Part shown: one piece after another, positions 40,815 through 49,447 of the stretch
Numbering within the stretch: the stretch's first letter is position 1
How the letters are laid out: the number at the start of each line of letters is the position of its first letter
Source of the DNA: Rhizobium aethiopicum
Lineage (GTDB): Bacteria; Pseudomonadota; Alphaproteobacteria; Rhizobiales; Rhizobiaceae
NCBI RefSeq assembly: GCF_014197535.1
Contig: NZ_JACIFV010000023.1
Span: forward strand, 40,288-104,287
Direction of reading: 5' to 3'
Length of the DNA: 64,000 bases
The notes under the pieces: model-generated
The model's database searches: none
What the model saw: only the letters and a program-made list of their open reading frames with translations
What the model was told of the DNA's origin: nothing
Translations under genes and position numbers: made by a program

Positions 40815-41342
40815 ATGCCCGTCTCCTCGAAAAGAACGCCGTCATCCGATCCGCATCGGTCCCTACGGGCGGTGACGATCCCGAACCCGTACTTCAGCCC
40901 GGCGCATGACGGTGAGGCGGGCAACCCCCGAACCATTCCGGCGATCGTCAACATCAGGGAAAGTGCCATTACGATGCTGGCCTCGCGCGGCCGGATCGAC
41001 GCGGCTCAGCTCGCCGCCGCGACGAGGTTCCGCGCCTTGTGGGAAGCGATGTGCCGGAGCACACGGGCGGTCGATTACGGCCGGGAGCCGGTGGACGGCG
41101 GCACCCATGCGGACCCGATCGGTCACCGGCAGATGCATGCGGCCGAGCAGCTTCGTCGGATTCGACCTCTGCTCGGCGACAAAGGGTACCGGCTGGTGTC
41201 CCGGATATGTGGCGAGGGCTATTCCCTCGGTGAGATCGTCGGCCCAGGTGCCAGCAAGAGGGCCAAGCTAAAGGCCGCCCGCGACCTCCGCGAATTCCTC
41301 GATCTGCTCTGTGAATTCTGGAACCTCTCCACCCGGCGCTGA
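40815..41342 (+). CDS. Phage-type DNA-binding-like protein, possibly DUF6456-related
   Basis: A 175-residue protein starting MPVSSKRTPSS. The C-terminal two-thirds is helical: RIDAAQLAAATRFRALWEAM, DYGREPVDGG, and GYRLVSRICGEGYSLGEIVG followed by a basic helix, which reads as an HTH. The pattern recalls DUF6456-type proteins of alphaproteobacteria and their phages; this is a tentative likeness. It is the first gene inside attL and the only clear gene on the plus strand for over 600 bases. Confidence 0.6.
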   Translation: MPVSSKRTPSSDPHRSLRAVTIPNPYFSPAHDGEAGNPRTIPAIVNIRESAITMLASRGRIDAAQLAAATRFRALWEAMCRSTRAVDYGREPVDGGTHADPIGHRQMHAAEQLRRIRPLLGDKGYRLVSRICGEGYSLGEIVGPGASKRAKLKAARDLREFLDLLCEFWNLSTRR

Positions 41343-41981
41343 TGCTCCGCCTTGCCTCCCACGGGGCCGCCAGCGCGCTTCGTCGATCCGGCCGGGGGAT
41401 TATGCTCCGTACCGAACATCTCGCGTCGCCGGCGCCCAGGAGCCTTTCAGGTATCGGCGCGATGAGGGTGGCTTTACGGGGTGGCTCGCGACCCGCTTAC
41501 CGCATATCCCCAAAACATCGGCCTATCGATCAATCGAGATTTTTAAAGGGATCCAGCATTGTTTCCCGTGACGGGAAACATTCAGCCGTTCGTGCTGGAA
41601 CAGGTAGCCAAGGCCGACCCGGACATCCAGGCGATCATCGCGGAGCGCATCGAGGCCGGCGAAATCTTCCCCGCCGCCAAGGTAAGACATCCAAAGGGTC
41701 GCCACATCAAGAAGTTGATTTCACACAACCGCAGCGGAGCGGTATGTTTAGATAGGAAAGTGCCGAGGGCGTTTTAGGCCCGGCATCTGACCGCAGTACG
41801 CCTTCCTCGCAGATCGCATCCTAATTCAGCGATCGGATGTGAGAGGCGCAGGGCGACCTGCCCGGACCCTAATCGTCCGGTACTACGACTTATCATGCAT
41901 CGAGAAGACAACGCGCGTTCCTGCAATCAGTGAGCAACTTCTTGGCGTTCTTTGAGGAGCTGCCTCCAAAGGAGGTGTGCT
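41343..41981. other. 639-base stretch with only a doubtful short frame
   Basis: A TTG-started frame at 41559-41777 would encode 72 residues with PFVLEQVAKADPDIQAIIAE and RIEAGEIFPAAKV, which looks like part of a larger phage protein. The later part (RHPKGRHIKK) looks unrelated, so it is probably a truncated remnant. A perfect 9-bp inverted repeat (TGTTTCCCG / CGGGAAACA, 41560-41580) lies over its start. Confidence 0.4.
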
Positions 41982-42338
41982 ATGACACTCGTCTCATCAA
42001 TCATATCCCTGATCACACTTGCGACTATCTCTCTCGGCACTCCAATTGGAGCCGACGCCCATCAAGCGGCTAGCGGCTGGACCTATCCGCTCGCGTGCTG
42101 CAAGGCTCACGATAATGGTGGAGATTGTGAAGCCATCCCCGCTGACGATATTCATCCGGGGCGACGTGGTTTTTCGGTCTTCCTGCACGTGGGAGACCAC
42201 CACCTTGCGACAAAACCACACGTGTTCTTCATTCCATATGGCGACGAAATACCCTCCGGCGATGGCCAGTACCATATTTGCCTTCATCCGACGGAAAACT
42301 ACGTCAACTGTTTCTTCGCGCCGCCCACCGGTGCCTAG
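41982..42338 (+). CDS. Small secreted cysteine-containing protein
   Basis: A 118-residue protein with a signal peptide ending near ADAHQ. The mature part starts HQAASGWTYPLACCKAHDNG and ends FAPPTGA, with PYGDEIPSGDGQYHICLHP between. This pattern (SGWxYPxxCC ... YHxC) is shared by many small periplasmic proteins of Rhizobiales and their prophages. Six or more Cys suggest disulfides. AAAGGAGGTG upstream is a near-perfect Shine-Dalgarno, so expression should be strong. Confidence 0.72.
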   Translation: MTLVSSIISLITLATISLGTPIGADAHQAASGWTYPLACCKAHDNGGDCEAIPADDIHPGRRGFSVFLHVGDHHLATKPHVFFIPYGDEIPSGDGQYHICLHPTENYVNCFFAPPTGA

Positions 42339-42590
42339 CTGGCGACGCGGATGGCGGTTTTTGCCCGCTTGATAGGCGACGTCGAACGGCTTGCCGCCGG
42401 CAAGCACGGAGTCAGTGAGGGGTCTTGAATGGGTGAGGACCGTCCGGTCTTGTTGCAAGAGCTTCGCACTGAAAAGGGTGGAAATTTCTTCCGCCTTTTT
42501 CTTCCCGCGCCCGCCCTTCTCCGGCTCCGGGTACATCATGGCGACGGCCATGGCTCGCGCGCCCTTGGTCAGATGTGTGTAAGTACACAG
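42335..42590 (-). pseudogene. Frameshifted C-terminal remnant of a phage-type protein
   Basis: The minus strand reads LTKGARAMAVAMMYPEPEKG then SRPLTDSVLAGGKPFDVAYQ, a pattern I associate with phage-encoded proteins. The natural ending KTAIRVAS-stop is in the +1 frame, pointing to a one-base frameshift near 42372. Upstream sequence is lost. It overlaps the end of the secreted-protein gene on the other strand. Confidence 0.45.
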
Positions 42591-42614
42591 CCGGGGAACT
42601 ATGCAGCCGCTACC

Positions 42615-42995
42615 CTACCGATAGGTGGAAATGCAATGGTTGGTGATCTCCAACCAAAGGCGCCGCCCCACCTTCTCTTCGGAATGCTCCCACTCATGCT
42701 CGATCAGCGATATCGCCTGAGAGACCCGTTTTGAAGCCATGGGAAGATTACAAGCGCACATAAGCAACGGAAGATTCTTGAATCTCTCGTCTGTCTTGCC
42801 GAAGCGTTTCGTCAACTGCTTCATATCGCCGTCTACTGCGACGAGTATGGCCTCGTTTTCCAAGGCGGTCTGGCAGACCACGGGATCTTTCACACCCTCA
42901 TCGAGGGCTTCCCGATGGTAGATGACCTCGTGGCCAGCGTCTAAAAGTACAGTTCCGACTGAATCCGGAACGCTTGCGTCAAGAAAAAACCGCAA
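42615..42995 (-). CDS. DUF5615 PIN-like toxin
   Basis: A 126-residue PIN-like protein. MRFFLDASVPDSVGTVLLDA gives the first acidic residue, DGDMKQL a later one, and AILVAVDGD the core strand, typical of DUF5615. Such proteins are predicted RNases. It lies 21 bases behind a DUF433 antitoxin-type gene on the same strand. The C-terminal 45 residues are longer than in minimal members. Confidence 0.75.
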   Translation of the reverse strand: MRFFLDASVPDSVGTVLLDAGHEVIYHREALDEGVKDPVVCQTALENEAILVAVDGDMKQLTKRFGKTDERFKNLPLLMCACNLPMASKRVSQAISLIEHEWEHSEEKVGRRLWLEITNHCISTYR

Positions 42996-43016
42996 CCTGA
43001 CGCCCTCGTATGATGA

Positions 43017-43661
43017 TCAAGCAGCGGCTCCATGTCTAATCGCTGCGGCAATATCTTCGGGGGTAAGTGTCGGGTACTCTTTAATTATTTCCTCGACGGT
43101 GTAGCCAGCGTCAGCGAAAGCCTTCACTGAAGCGACAGGAATTCTTGTTCCCGCAACAACAGGTTTGCTGTTCGCTATGCCCCTCTTGCTCTCAATCCTA
43201 CCGAACAAAGATTTGTCACGCTCCCGCATCTTCTCAACAGCGCGATTCATATCACCCGTAATAACTTTAAGCGGAATTTGCAGGACACCCTGACCGGACA
43301 AGACCTCTTCTTTTGCTTCGGTAATTGGATTGTCGAATATCACTCTACGATTAAGGACGTACAGTGTAGTTTTAGACCACAAATCCTCTCCCAGATGCTC
43401 GAGTTTGTCCTTAACAGCACGAAGATGGGGAAGCGGAACTTTTGCATCATTTCGAAGGGAGTTCAGTATCTTCAGAGAAAGAAGATCTCTGAAAGAGTAG
43501 AGCCGGCTGTAAGCTTGGCTTCTATCGTCATACGCGAGACTGGGGGCAAAAAAGCCGGTTTTGTCCCAGTGCTTGAGTTGGCGCACGGTAACACCCGTCA
43601 AGCGTTCAACCTGCTCCTCGGTGAACGCGGAAATAACAACTCTGGGCGTTTCCATTGCCAT
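43017..43661 (-). CDS. DUF433 antitoxin with MerR-like N-terminus
   Basis: A 214-residue protein. The N-terminus reads as a MerR-like HTH (FTEEQVERLTGVTVRQLKHW) and the C-terminus is a DUF433 module (GTRIPVASVKAFADAGYTVE, EYPTLTPEDIAAAIRHG). DUF433 proteins pair with DUF5615 toxins, as here. The start at 43661 follows GAGAGG. The pair is lower in GC than the surrounding chromosome, consistent with transfer. Confidence 0.78.
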   Translation of the reverse strand: MAMETPRVVISAFTEEQVERLTGVTVRQLKHWDKTGFFAPSLAYDDRSQAYSRLYSFRDLLSLKILNSLRNDAKVPLPHLRAVKDKLEHLGEDLWSKTTLYVLNRRVIFDNPITEAKEEVLSGQGVLQIPLKVITGDMNRAVEKMRERDKSLFGRIESKRGIANSKPVVAGTRIPVASVKAFADAGYTVEEIIKEYPTLTPEDIAAAIRHGAAA

Positions 43662-44045
43662 GCTTTGCCTCTCTCGCGATAAAGACATAGGCTGCTTTCG
43701 TTAAAATATCCATGTGGCAAATCGAGGGGGCTCACGAATTGTGGGCGCGCTTGCTTCGGGTCATTTAAGTCCAGTGGAGGGCTATGATGCTTTCTTCGGT
43801 ACCCGACACTAGAAAGCCCCCGGATCGAGCGAGCGGGCATGTGGGGCCGAAACTCGGCACGTCCGGGATCGGCGTCGGCGCGTCCACCAATCCGAAGGAA
43901 CCCTTTGCGGGCGGGCCGTTTGATAAAACCTTGTCGGCAGGACCCAGGGACACTGATTCGCTGATGTGAGGCGGACGCAAAATCGCCGCAATCGCGGAAG
44001 CACCCCCAGGGCCGCCCCGGTACATCGCCACGCTGCGTGGTGGCG

Positions 44046-44283
44046 ATCAGAGCGGCGGTGGAGGCGCATATTCCGACCAACCGAAACGAGCTTTGAGCGC
44101 AAACCGGATCGCTCGCAAGGCCACGTCACCGTTGCCGCTGGCAAGGCGGAGCAGATGGCCGACACGAGCGGATTCCAGTTTTGCGGCGCCGACGTCCAAC
44201 TTGCGGCGAAAGCGTCGCCTCAGGGTTCTAGGATCGAACTTCCGCGCGCATCGAACGAAACGACGCTCGACGCTATCATCGGG
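44046..44283 (-). pseudogene. Truncated copy A of the phage-type HTH protein
   Basis: The open frame has no start codon and reads TLRRRFRRKLDVGAAK then ARVGHLLRLASGNGDVALRA and RFGWSEYAPPP before the stop. It matches the C-terminal two-thirds of the intact gene at 50792-51103, and the two share a 25-base identical stretch. Bases 43662-44045 hold short frames I cannot support as genes. Confidence 0.65.
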
Positions 44284-44369
44284 TCACCGGGTAACAACAA
44301 CGTTTGAGGAGGGCGGGTTTGCTTCCGCATTTCGGTTGAGTAACGGACGTGTTCAGGCATAGTCAGGGC

Positions 44370-44570
44370 ATGGTTGATCTCTCGTTTCCTTGGCCCATCG
44401 GCCCCGTCCCCATAGCCCTGACCGCCTGGGCGTCTTACGGGCTCTACCGTGCAGTAGTGACGCGGGACGGGCTGACCTTTGTGTCCGCAGTGTCAGTACT
44501 GGGGCTGGTGGGATTTCTGGCTGCTCTTACTGCCCACATCGTCAAACCCGCTTTCAACCTTTTTTGGTGA
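44370..44570 (+). CDS. Small two-TM membrane protein
   Basis: A 66-residue protein starting MVDLSFPWPIG with two hydrophobic helices (about 9-25 and 36-58). No family is recognised. It ends 2 bases before the next membrane-protein gene, with which it is probably co-expressed. A GTG at 44349 is an alternative start. Confidence 0.5.
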   Translation: MVDLSFPWPIGPVPIALTAWASYGLYRAVVTRDGLTFVSAVSVLGLVGFLAALTAHIVKPAFNLFW

Positions 44571-44572
44571 TT

Positions 44573-44974
44573 ATGCTCGCCCAGTTTCTCGGGACAGCTG
44601 CGTGCTTTCTGTTGGCCAAGTTACTCTGGTCGGTTAAGAAAACGAAACCGGAGCTGTCACTCAGGCGGCAAGCAAATGGAAAACTGCTCGAGGCCATGGC
44701 CATCGCGGCTGGCTTCCTGCTGGTTGTGGACGGCGCTTTCTATTTATTCCCCGACGCCGGCAAGTGTTACCATTTCAAAGATTACATGGCGGATAAGTGT
44801 GCCGCGCAGGAATTATTCATTGGAATTCACGACCTTCCAGTGGTGATTTATTTTTGTATTCTTTTGGGCGTTCCTGCGCTGGTCGCGCTGATTTTGTTCG
44901 TCTGGTTGATGATCAAGACAGCAGGTCTTCCAATGGCCGACGAATCGAATACGGAAGGCAGTGGCGGCGGGTAA
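44573..44974 (+). CDS. Three-TM membrane protein, unknown
   Basis: A 133-residue protein with hydrophobic helices at about 1-18, 40-58 and 88-112 and a short loop containing two Cys (GKCYHF, DKCAAQ). Codon use is less GC-biased than in the host genes. It is coupled to the upstream small membrane protein. Function is unknown. Confidence 0.55.
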   Translation: MLAQFLGTAACFLLAKLLWSVKKTKPELSLRRQANGKLLEAMAIAAGFLLVVDGAFYLFPDAGKCYHFKDYMADKCAAQELFIGIHDLPVVIYFCILLGVPALVALILFVWLMIKTAGLPMADESNTEGSGGG

Positions 44975-44976
44975 CA

Positions 44977-45171
44977 CTATCTGTCGGAACCGCTGCTAAT
45001 ATCCTTGATCCTATTCCAAAAGGGGTAGTGGTGCGCGCACCACCAATGCGTTTCGACGGTTTTGCTCGGGGCAAAACCGAGGCCGCCCCACTTCGCGCAG
45101 CCGGCGACGCAACAATGGTGCTCCGCGATGACGTTCGCCCCCGGCGCCGTCGAATGTCCTTCAATGCTCAT
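44977..45171 (-). CDS. Small zinc-finger-like phage protein
   Basis: A 64-residue protein starting MSIEGHSTAPG. HHCCVAGCAKWGGLGF and WWCAHHYPFW give a Cys/His set of the treble-clef type seen in small phage proteins. GGGGAG lies just upstream. It overlaps the next gene (ending 45161) by 11 bases. Confidence 0.6.
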   Translation of the reverse strand: MSIEGHSTAPGANVIAEHHCCVAGCAKWGGLGFAPSKTVETHWWCAHHYPFWNRIKDISSGSDR

Positions 45172-45418
45172 GATGCTCCCCCACATGAAACCCAAACTTC
45201 AGTTTTCCAGCCTTCGCTCCGCACTCTGTGCACTTTAAGCGCTGCTCAATCTCGCTGATCAGTGAGAATTGCAGGTGGCTCGGCAAGCTCTCCCTTGCGA
45301 ATTCCCGCGCCGCGCCGCAGGCGGTGCATTCGGCCATGATGGCGACGTGTTCTGGCGTGACGTTTATATAACCCGGCGACCAGTCCTTGAACTCCTGAAA
45401 CCGTCGGGCGCCTACCAT
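45161..45418 (-). CDS. Small zinc-ribbon-like phage protein
   Basis: An 85-residue protein with two CxxC pairs, AECTACGAAREF and RLKCTECGAKAG, suggesting a zinc ribbon. AAGGGGA lies upstream of the ATG. It overlaps neighbours on both sides (7 and 11 bases), so three small genes form a tightly packed unit. Confidence 0.65.
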   Translation of the reverse strand: MVGARRFQEFKDWSPGYINVTPEHVAIMAECTACGAAREFARESLPSHLQFSLISEIEQRLKCTECGAKAGKLKFGFHVGEHHEH

Positions 45419-45690
45419 TTCGGTCCCCTTTCAATCGTCATGGCCCGCGGCGCGCTCTTTGGCAGGTAGGCGATCGCCACGCGGCGGCTGCCGCAAACCG
45501 GGCAGCGCATGCGCTGCGAGAGCATGGCGAGCGGGAAGTCGCGCCCGCGAGTTGCCACGAGGGTGACCAGATCCAGCCGGTGCTTCCATTGGCATTCACG
45601 CACGCTCTTCAGCCCCTCTCGCTTTCCCCATGCGCATCTCGCGGTGACATCCCATCCTGCGTCCATTGCCTCGCCGATTGTTTCGGCCAT
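45412..45690 (-). CDS. Small CxxC protein of phage type
   Basis: A 92-residue protein. GEAMDAGWDVTARCAWGKRE and RMRCPVCGSRRVAIAY point to one zinc knuckle, with a cysteine in VRECQWKH. It heads the three-gene zinc-finger set. Function is unknown; such proteins are frequent in rhizobial prophages. Confidence 0.62.
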   Translation of the reverse strand: MAETIGEAMDAGWDVTARCAWGKREGLKSVRECQWKHRLDLVTLVATRGRDFPLAMLSQRMRCPVCGSRRVAIAYLPKSAPRAMTIERGPKW

Positions 45691-45839
45691 GCGTTATCAT
45701 CCCCTTTCGAGGTCCTTTCTGCCGCATTGTTGTTGAATGCTCCGCCCGAGCGATGTTGCTAATATGTTCTCGTCCGCAGGCGAGTCAATAATCAATCTTA
45801 GTCAATTGCTTTTTAAGGTGTGGCTGCTGAACTGCGGTC

Positions 45840-46892
45840 ATGACAAAGCCGCCTCGCAAGCCTTCTCAGCCGCTGCTGGGTGACGCTGACGCACCGCTCC
45901 GCAGCCGGCCGCGTAAGAAGTGTGACCCGGCACAGCATCAGCTTACCCTCGACCCAATGGCGGCGCGCATTGATCCATGCCTGGCGCTGTTGAAGCCGCG
46001 CCCACCGAAAGGGCGGCAGTGGGCTTTCGAGGTGAAATGGGACGGTTACCGCTTGGCCGTTCATATCGAGCCGAAGGGTGTCCGGATCCTGACCAGCGGC
46101 GGTCATGACTGGACGGACCGTTTTCCTGCCATTGCGGCCGCGGCAAAACGCCTTCCTGTTTCAACAGCGATATTGGACGGCGAGGCCGTCGTGTTTGATG
46201 AGCTGGGGCGATCGGATTTCGGCAAGCTTCAGCAGTCGCTCGGCGGCCGCGGCGGAAAGCGGACATCGTGGGAATCGGTCTTGATGGTCTTCGATGTCCT
46301 CTATCTCGACGGCCACGACCTCACCGGGACAGAGCTCACCGCCCGGCGCCATCTCCTCGAGGGGGTAGTGCCGGCCGGCGGGGAGGAGGCTATACGTCTC
46401 TCCGAGGAGATCGAAGCGGATGGAGACACTCTCTTTCGCATCGCCTGCGAGCATGGGCTTGAGGGCATCATCGCCAAAGACCGGAACAGCACGTATCGCG
46501 GCGGGCGCGGCGGCGAATGGCAGAAGATCAAATGCATCCAGAGCGGCAGCTTCGCGATCGTCGGCTATCAGAGGTCCAGCTCGGCGTTCGGGAATATCCG
46601 CGCCCTGCTGCTTGCGGCGCGAAAGGAAGGCCAGCTGGTCTACGTCGGATCGGTCGGAACGGGCTTCAAGGCAGACCAGGCAATGCAGCTGCGTGCAACC
46701 ATGGACACGATGAAGGTGTCAGCGCCAGCGGTGAGGTATACCGGCCATCGCAAAAACCTGATCTGGATTAAGCCGACACTCGTCGCGGAGATCGAATATC
46801 GAGCCTGGACGCATGACGGGAAGCTGCGGCACCCATCGTACAAGGGGCTGCGGGATCCAGCGGATAATGCCGCGGTTTATGAGTTAGAATAG
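45840..46892 (+). CDS. ATP-dependent DNA ligase, LigD ligase-domain type
   Basis: A 350-residue ligase. Motif I with the adenylated lysine is in FEVKWDGYRLAVH, then ILDGEAVVFDE (motif III), LMVFDVLYLDG, GLEGIIAKDRNSTY (motif IV), WQKIKC (motif V), and an OB fold ending with a conserved TLVAEIEYRAWT. It matches the ligase module of bacterial NHEJ LigD but lacks polymerase and nuclease domains, and no Ku gene is in the window. It is the largest plus-strand gene of the element. Confidence 0.88.
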   Translation: MTKPPRKPSQPLLGDADAPLRSRPRKKCDPAQHQLTLDPMAARIDPCLALLKPRPPKGRQWAFEVKWDGYRLAVHIEPKGVRILTSGGHDWTDRFPAIAAAAKRLPVSTAILDGEAVVFDELGRSDFGKLQQSLGGRGGKRTSWESVLMVFDVLYLDGHDLTGTELTARRHLLEGVVPAGGEEAIRLSEEIEADGDTLFRIACEHGLEGIIAKDRNSTYRGGRGGEWQKIKCIQSGSFAIVGYQRSSSAFGNIRALLLAARKEGQLVYVGSVGTGFKADQAMQLRATMDTMKVSAPAVRYTGHRKNLIWIKPTLVAEIEYRAWTHDGKLRHPSYKGLRDPADNAAVYELE

Positions 46893-46949
46893 TGCGGCAA
46901 CTGCTACGATCCGCAACCGAAACTAAAGTCCGAGAAGAGCCAAGAAGCC

Positions 46950-47432
46950 TCACAAGACCGTCAGGCTAGGGGTGAACGACCACTCCTCGGCCATGAACTC
47001 GAGCGTTTCGTCGCGAAAATAATAGAGAAAATGTCGGGAGTTGGCGGTGTCTTCGTGGATTGTTTCCCACGGCACGGCATCGCGGATCGGGTCGTGGCCA
47101 ACTAACTCATAGAACTCGCCCCATCGCGGAGCTATGCCACTGTAGCGACCATGGCCATCTACCTTATACCATTCATGATCGTTGGTGTTGTCCCAGCGCC
47201 ACCGGCTGCAGCAAATGAAGCTTAGAGTGCCCCATGTCTCATCAAACTTCGGACCGGCCTTCGAAAATAGGTTCAAAGCGCTGAGAATACCTGACGGTTT
47301 TTCGTCTCGCACTGGCCTATGCGAGCGGAAACAGACGTTGACGTTGGAGCCCGCAACTGAAACTTCAGGCTGGGGGGCATTTGGCTCTGCAACCCAACCC
47401 TGGCCGAGCTGTAGTTCTACAAACTTAAGCAT
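46950..47432 (-). CDS. Hypothetical protein rich in Trp/Tyr
   Basis: A 160-residue soluble protein with VNVCFRSHRPVRDE, CCSRWRWDNTNDHEWYKVDG, FYELVGHD and FLYYFRDETLEFMAEEW. The aromatic-rich beta pattern suggests a small sandwich or immunity-like fold. No family is recognised. GC is lower than in host genes. It is flanked by the ligase and a membrane-protein gene. Confidence 0.6.
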   Translation of the reverse strand: MLKFVELQLGQGWVAEPNAPQPEVSVAGSNVNVCFRSHRPVRDEKPSGILSALNLFSKAGPKFDETWGTLSFICCSRWRWDNTNDHEWYKVDGHGRYSGIAPRWGEFYELVGHDPIRDAVPWETIHEDTANSRHFLYYFRDETLEFMAEEWSFTPSLTVL

Positions 47433-47560
47433 GGACGACGACTAGTTGAATTGCATGACGGTTTCCACCCAACGTGTCATCAAGCACCTATAGTTCACGG
47501 CAACGCGGCGGCGTGGCAATGAACTCGCAAGGTTCGACCTGTTCCGGAATTCCACGAACG

Positions 47561-48385
47561 CTAATGATTAACTACGTCGAAAAAAGCAACCATTGGCTCG
47601 CAATCAGCGCGAAGAGTGAGCCCTTTTATCGCACTATCGGAGACGGGGACGAAGCTTTGGGCGAAGTAGGACCAGTTGTACAACCGGTCCTTACCATCAT
47701 TCCTGACCACGAGCACTGCGTGAAACGCGAATTGGTAGTCGGTGGAGCCACCGCCATTTGTAAACGGTGTCCGCATCCTCAAACCCGCCAATTCAGCGCG
47801 TTGGGTGACTGCCTTGTACTGCCCGAGATAATCCTTGGGCACCTGCACGCAATAGGGATGTGAACCGGCGACCGCGAGTGCACGCCACTCCACAATCTTG
47901 ATGTTGAGGGCGGACCAAAGAAATAGGGCGGCAATAGGTCCAGCAACCGACGACGCCACCACCATGTGTAGCAGTTTGACCGCTCTCGGGCTATCGATCC
48001 AGCCTGGCGCGAGCGCAAGGATCGGCAGATCGACCAGCGCAGCCAGCAATAGAAACAACCAGATGGCGGGACTAATCTGGTCTGTCACCGATACCACTAG
48101 CCCAACAGCCAGACTCACCCCGAAGTGCACAGCGACGGCCCGCTTCATTAAACGTGAAGCCGGCTGATCCATAATAAGTGCACCGGCTGAAATCGCAAAA
48201 GCCACAAGCGGACCCGAAAACCATAACAAACTAATAAGGACAGGGGCGATGTGCCAACTGTCATACGCGATCGGGTGCACCGACCATAGAAAGATCCCTG
48301 CCATCAAAGAGCACCAGCCGCAGAGCAGGGTTAAGCGGAGTACCGGCAGTGGGCTCAAAGGTGTCAACACGTAGGATGCGGTCAT
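47561..48385 (-). CDS. Multi-TM membrane protein, unknown
   Basis: A 274-residue protein with about six TM helices in the first 165 residues (ISLLWFSGPLVAFAISAGAL, AIWLFLLLAALVDLPILALA and others). A soluble C-terminal domain of about 105 residues contains Cys in SHPYCVQV and RADCEPM. No known family. It may be an immunity or superinfection-exclusion-type cargo gene, but nothing in the sequence proves it. Confidence 0.6.
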   Translation of the reverse strand: MTASYVLTPLSPLPVLRLTLLCGWCSLMAGIFLWSVHPIAYDSWHIAPVLISLLWFSGPLVAFAISAGALIMDQPASRLMKRAVAVHFGVSLAVGLVVSVTDQISPAIWLFLLLAALVDLPILALAPGWIDSPRAVKLLHMVVASSVAGPIAALFLWSALNIKIVEWRALAVAGSHPYCVQVPKDYLGQYKAVTQRAELAGLRMRTPFTNGGGSTDYQFAFHAVLVVRNDGKDRLYNWSYFAQSFVPVSDSAIKGLTLRADCEPMVAFFDVVNH

Positions 48386-48498
48386 GTTTCTTTTTGACTA
48401 AATTTATTGCGATTTCGAACGTCAGAAGGGGACGTCCCAGAATAAAATTCACTAATAACGGCCGGCAGTTAAAAAGAAGCCTAGCAGAGTTCGTTGGA

Positions 48499-48789
48499 TC
48501 ATGCGGTGCCGTCTACGTTACCATCTTCGTCCAGGTCGTGCACCGGCAGATGGGTATTCTTCTCCATCCACTCCCGGACGATGAACCGGACGGTATCGTT
48601 GCGCGTCTTGCCGAACTCGCCTGATAGATCCCGGAGAGCTTCTTCGATATCGTCCTCGAAGGCGATTGAGCCGGAGTTGCGCAACAGCAGGGCTGCGCGG
48701 CGGAGCATGATCTGCAGGTCCGCGCGAGACATGTCCGCGATTTGATCGGCGGCATCCTCGAGGAGGGTGGCTATGTCGGGCAACTTCAT
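48499..48789 (-). CDS. Small acidic helical phage-type protein
   Basis: A 96-residue protein starting MKLPDIATLLEDAADQIADM. ADLQIMLRRAALLLRNSG and TRNDTVRFIVREWMEKNTHL form amphipathic helices. Such short acidic proteins are common in rhizobial prophages. The function is not known. Confidence 0.55.
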   Translation of the reverse strand: MKLPDIATLLEDAADQIADMSRADLQIMLRRAALLLRNSGSIAFEDDIEEALRDLSGEFGKTRNDTVRFIVREWMEKNTHLPVHDLDEDGNVDGTA

Positions 48790-48799
48790 CACCTTAACC

Positions 48800-49090
48800 T
48801 TAGAAGTGCGAACGCCAGCGAGGTATGTAACAACTCGGCGGCAGCGAAAGGCTAGGAGAAATCTCGCAGCGCGAGAGTCGGAAATAGCCCTCTGCCTCCA
48901 TGCAGTAGCTGGTATAGAAGCCAGATTCGTCAGAGGCTATTCGATGTTCAATCCGCTTGACCTCGCAAGCGTACCACTGGTTCGTCTTGCTGTCGTCTTC
49001 CCAGCGAGAAACCACAATCAGAACTAGGCCGGTTATCACGGATACGCCCAGCAATATTTTGACCAAACTGCCCAGCGCCTTGAGCATCAT
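48800..49090 (-). CDS. Single-TM small protein
   Basis: A 96-residue protein with one TM helix (about 9-28, LVKILLGVSVITGLVLIVVS) and a polar tail containing Cys in WYACEVK, SYCMEAE, LSRCEIS and SCYIPRW. The four spaced cysteines suggest disulfides in a periplasmic tail. It follows the 49106 gene by 15 bases. Confidence 0.5.
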   Translation of the reverse strand: MMLKALGSLVKILLGVSVITGLVLIVVSRWEDDSKTNQWYACEVKRIEHRIASDESGFYTSYCMEAEGYFRLSRCEISPSLSLPPSCYIPRWRSHF

Positions 49091-49105
49091 CGCTACCTTG
49101 CATTG

Positions 49106-49447
49106 TTATCTGACGGTCAGCCGATAAACCGATAGGCCGTAGTAGTCGCCCTTTAATTTGCCGACACCGCATTCGTAGTCTCCCCGCTTCAAGCCCGCGT
49201 CTGAAGCGTCAAAGGCCAAGACGTTCACCGCGGCTCGGCACTCATCGACGCTTTTAAGGCCGGGTCTACTCTTGAACAAAGATAAGTTTGATCGATCGGG
49301 ATAATAGAACGCATCAACGGTTTCCCACGGTGCCGCGCCGTCTTTATAGAGTTTATTTGCAATGAATTTCCCAGGGTCGCCAAGCCAGAACCATAGTCCG
49401 ATCCCAGCACAGAAGATTAACGGTAGGGCGCCGCTATTATCGCTCAT
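49106..49447 (-). CDS. Single-TM hypothetical protein
   Basis: A 113-residue protein beginning MSDNSGALPLIFCAGIGLWF. One TM helix is followed by a soluble part with Cys in VDECRAAV and GDYECGVG. The start at 49447 is fixed by AGGAGG six bases upstream; an ATG at 49453 would touch the ribosome site. Its start overlaps the lipoprotein stop by 4 bases. Confidence 0.58.
   Translation of the reverse strand: MSDNSGALPLIFCAGIGLWFWLGDPGKFIANKLYKDGAAPWETVDAFYYPDRSNLSLFKSRPGLKSVDECRAAVNVLAFDASDAGLKRGDYECGVGKLKGDYYGLSVYRLTVR

Noticed and set aside
42429..42734. 101-codon plus-strand frame
   Set aside because: It reads antisense to both the phage-type remnant and the DUF5615 toxin, whose motifs are convincing.
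43784..43969. 61-codon plus-strand frame and overlapping minus-strand frames at 43765-44031
   Set aside because: Both strands give proline/glycine-rich translations with no family and no good ribosome site, so neither is called.
47474..47863. 129-codon plus-strand frame
   Set aside because: It is antisense to the C-terminal part of the multi-TM protein at 47561-48385 and has no start signal.
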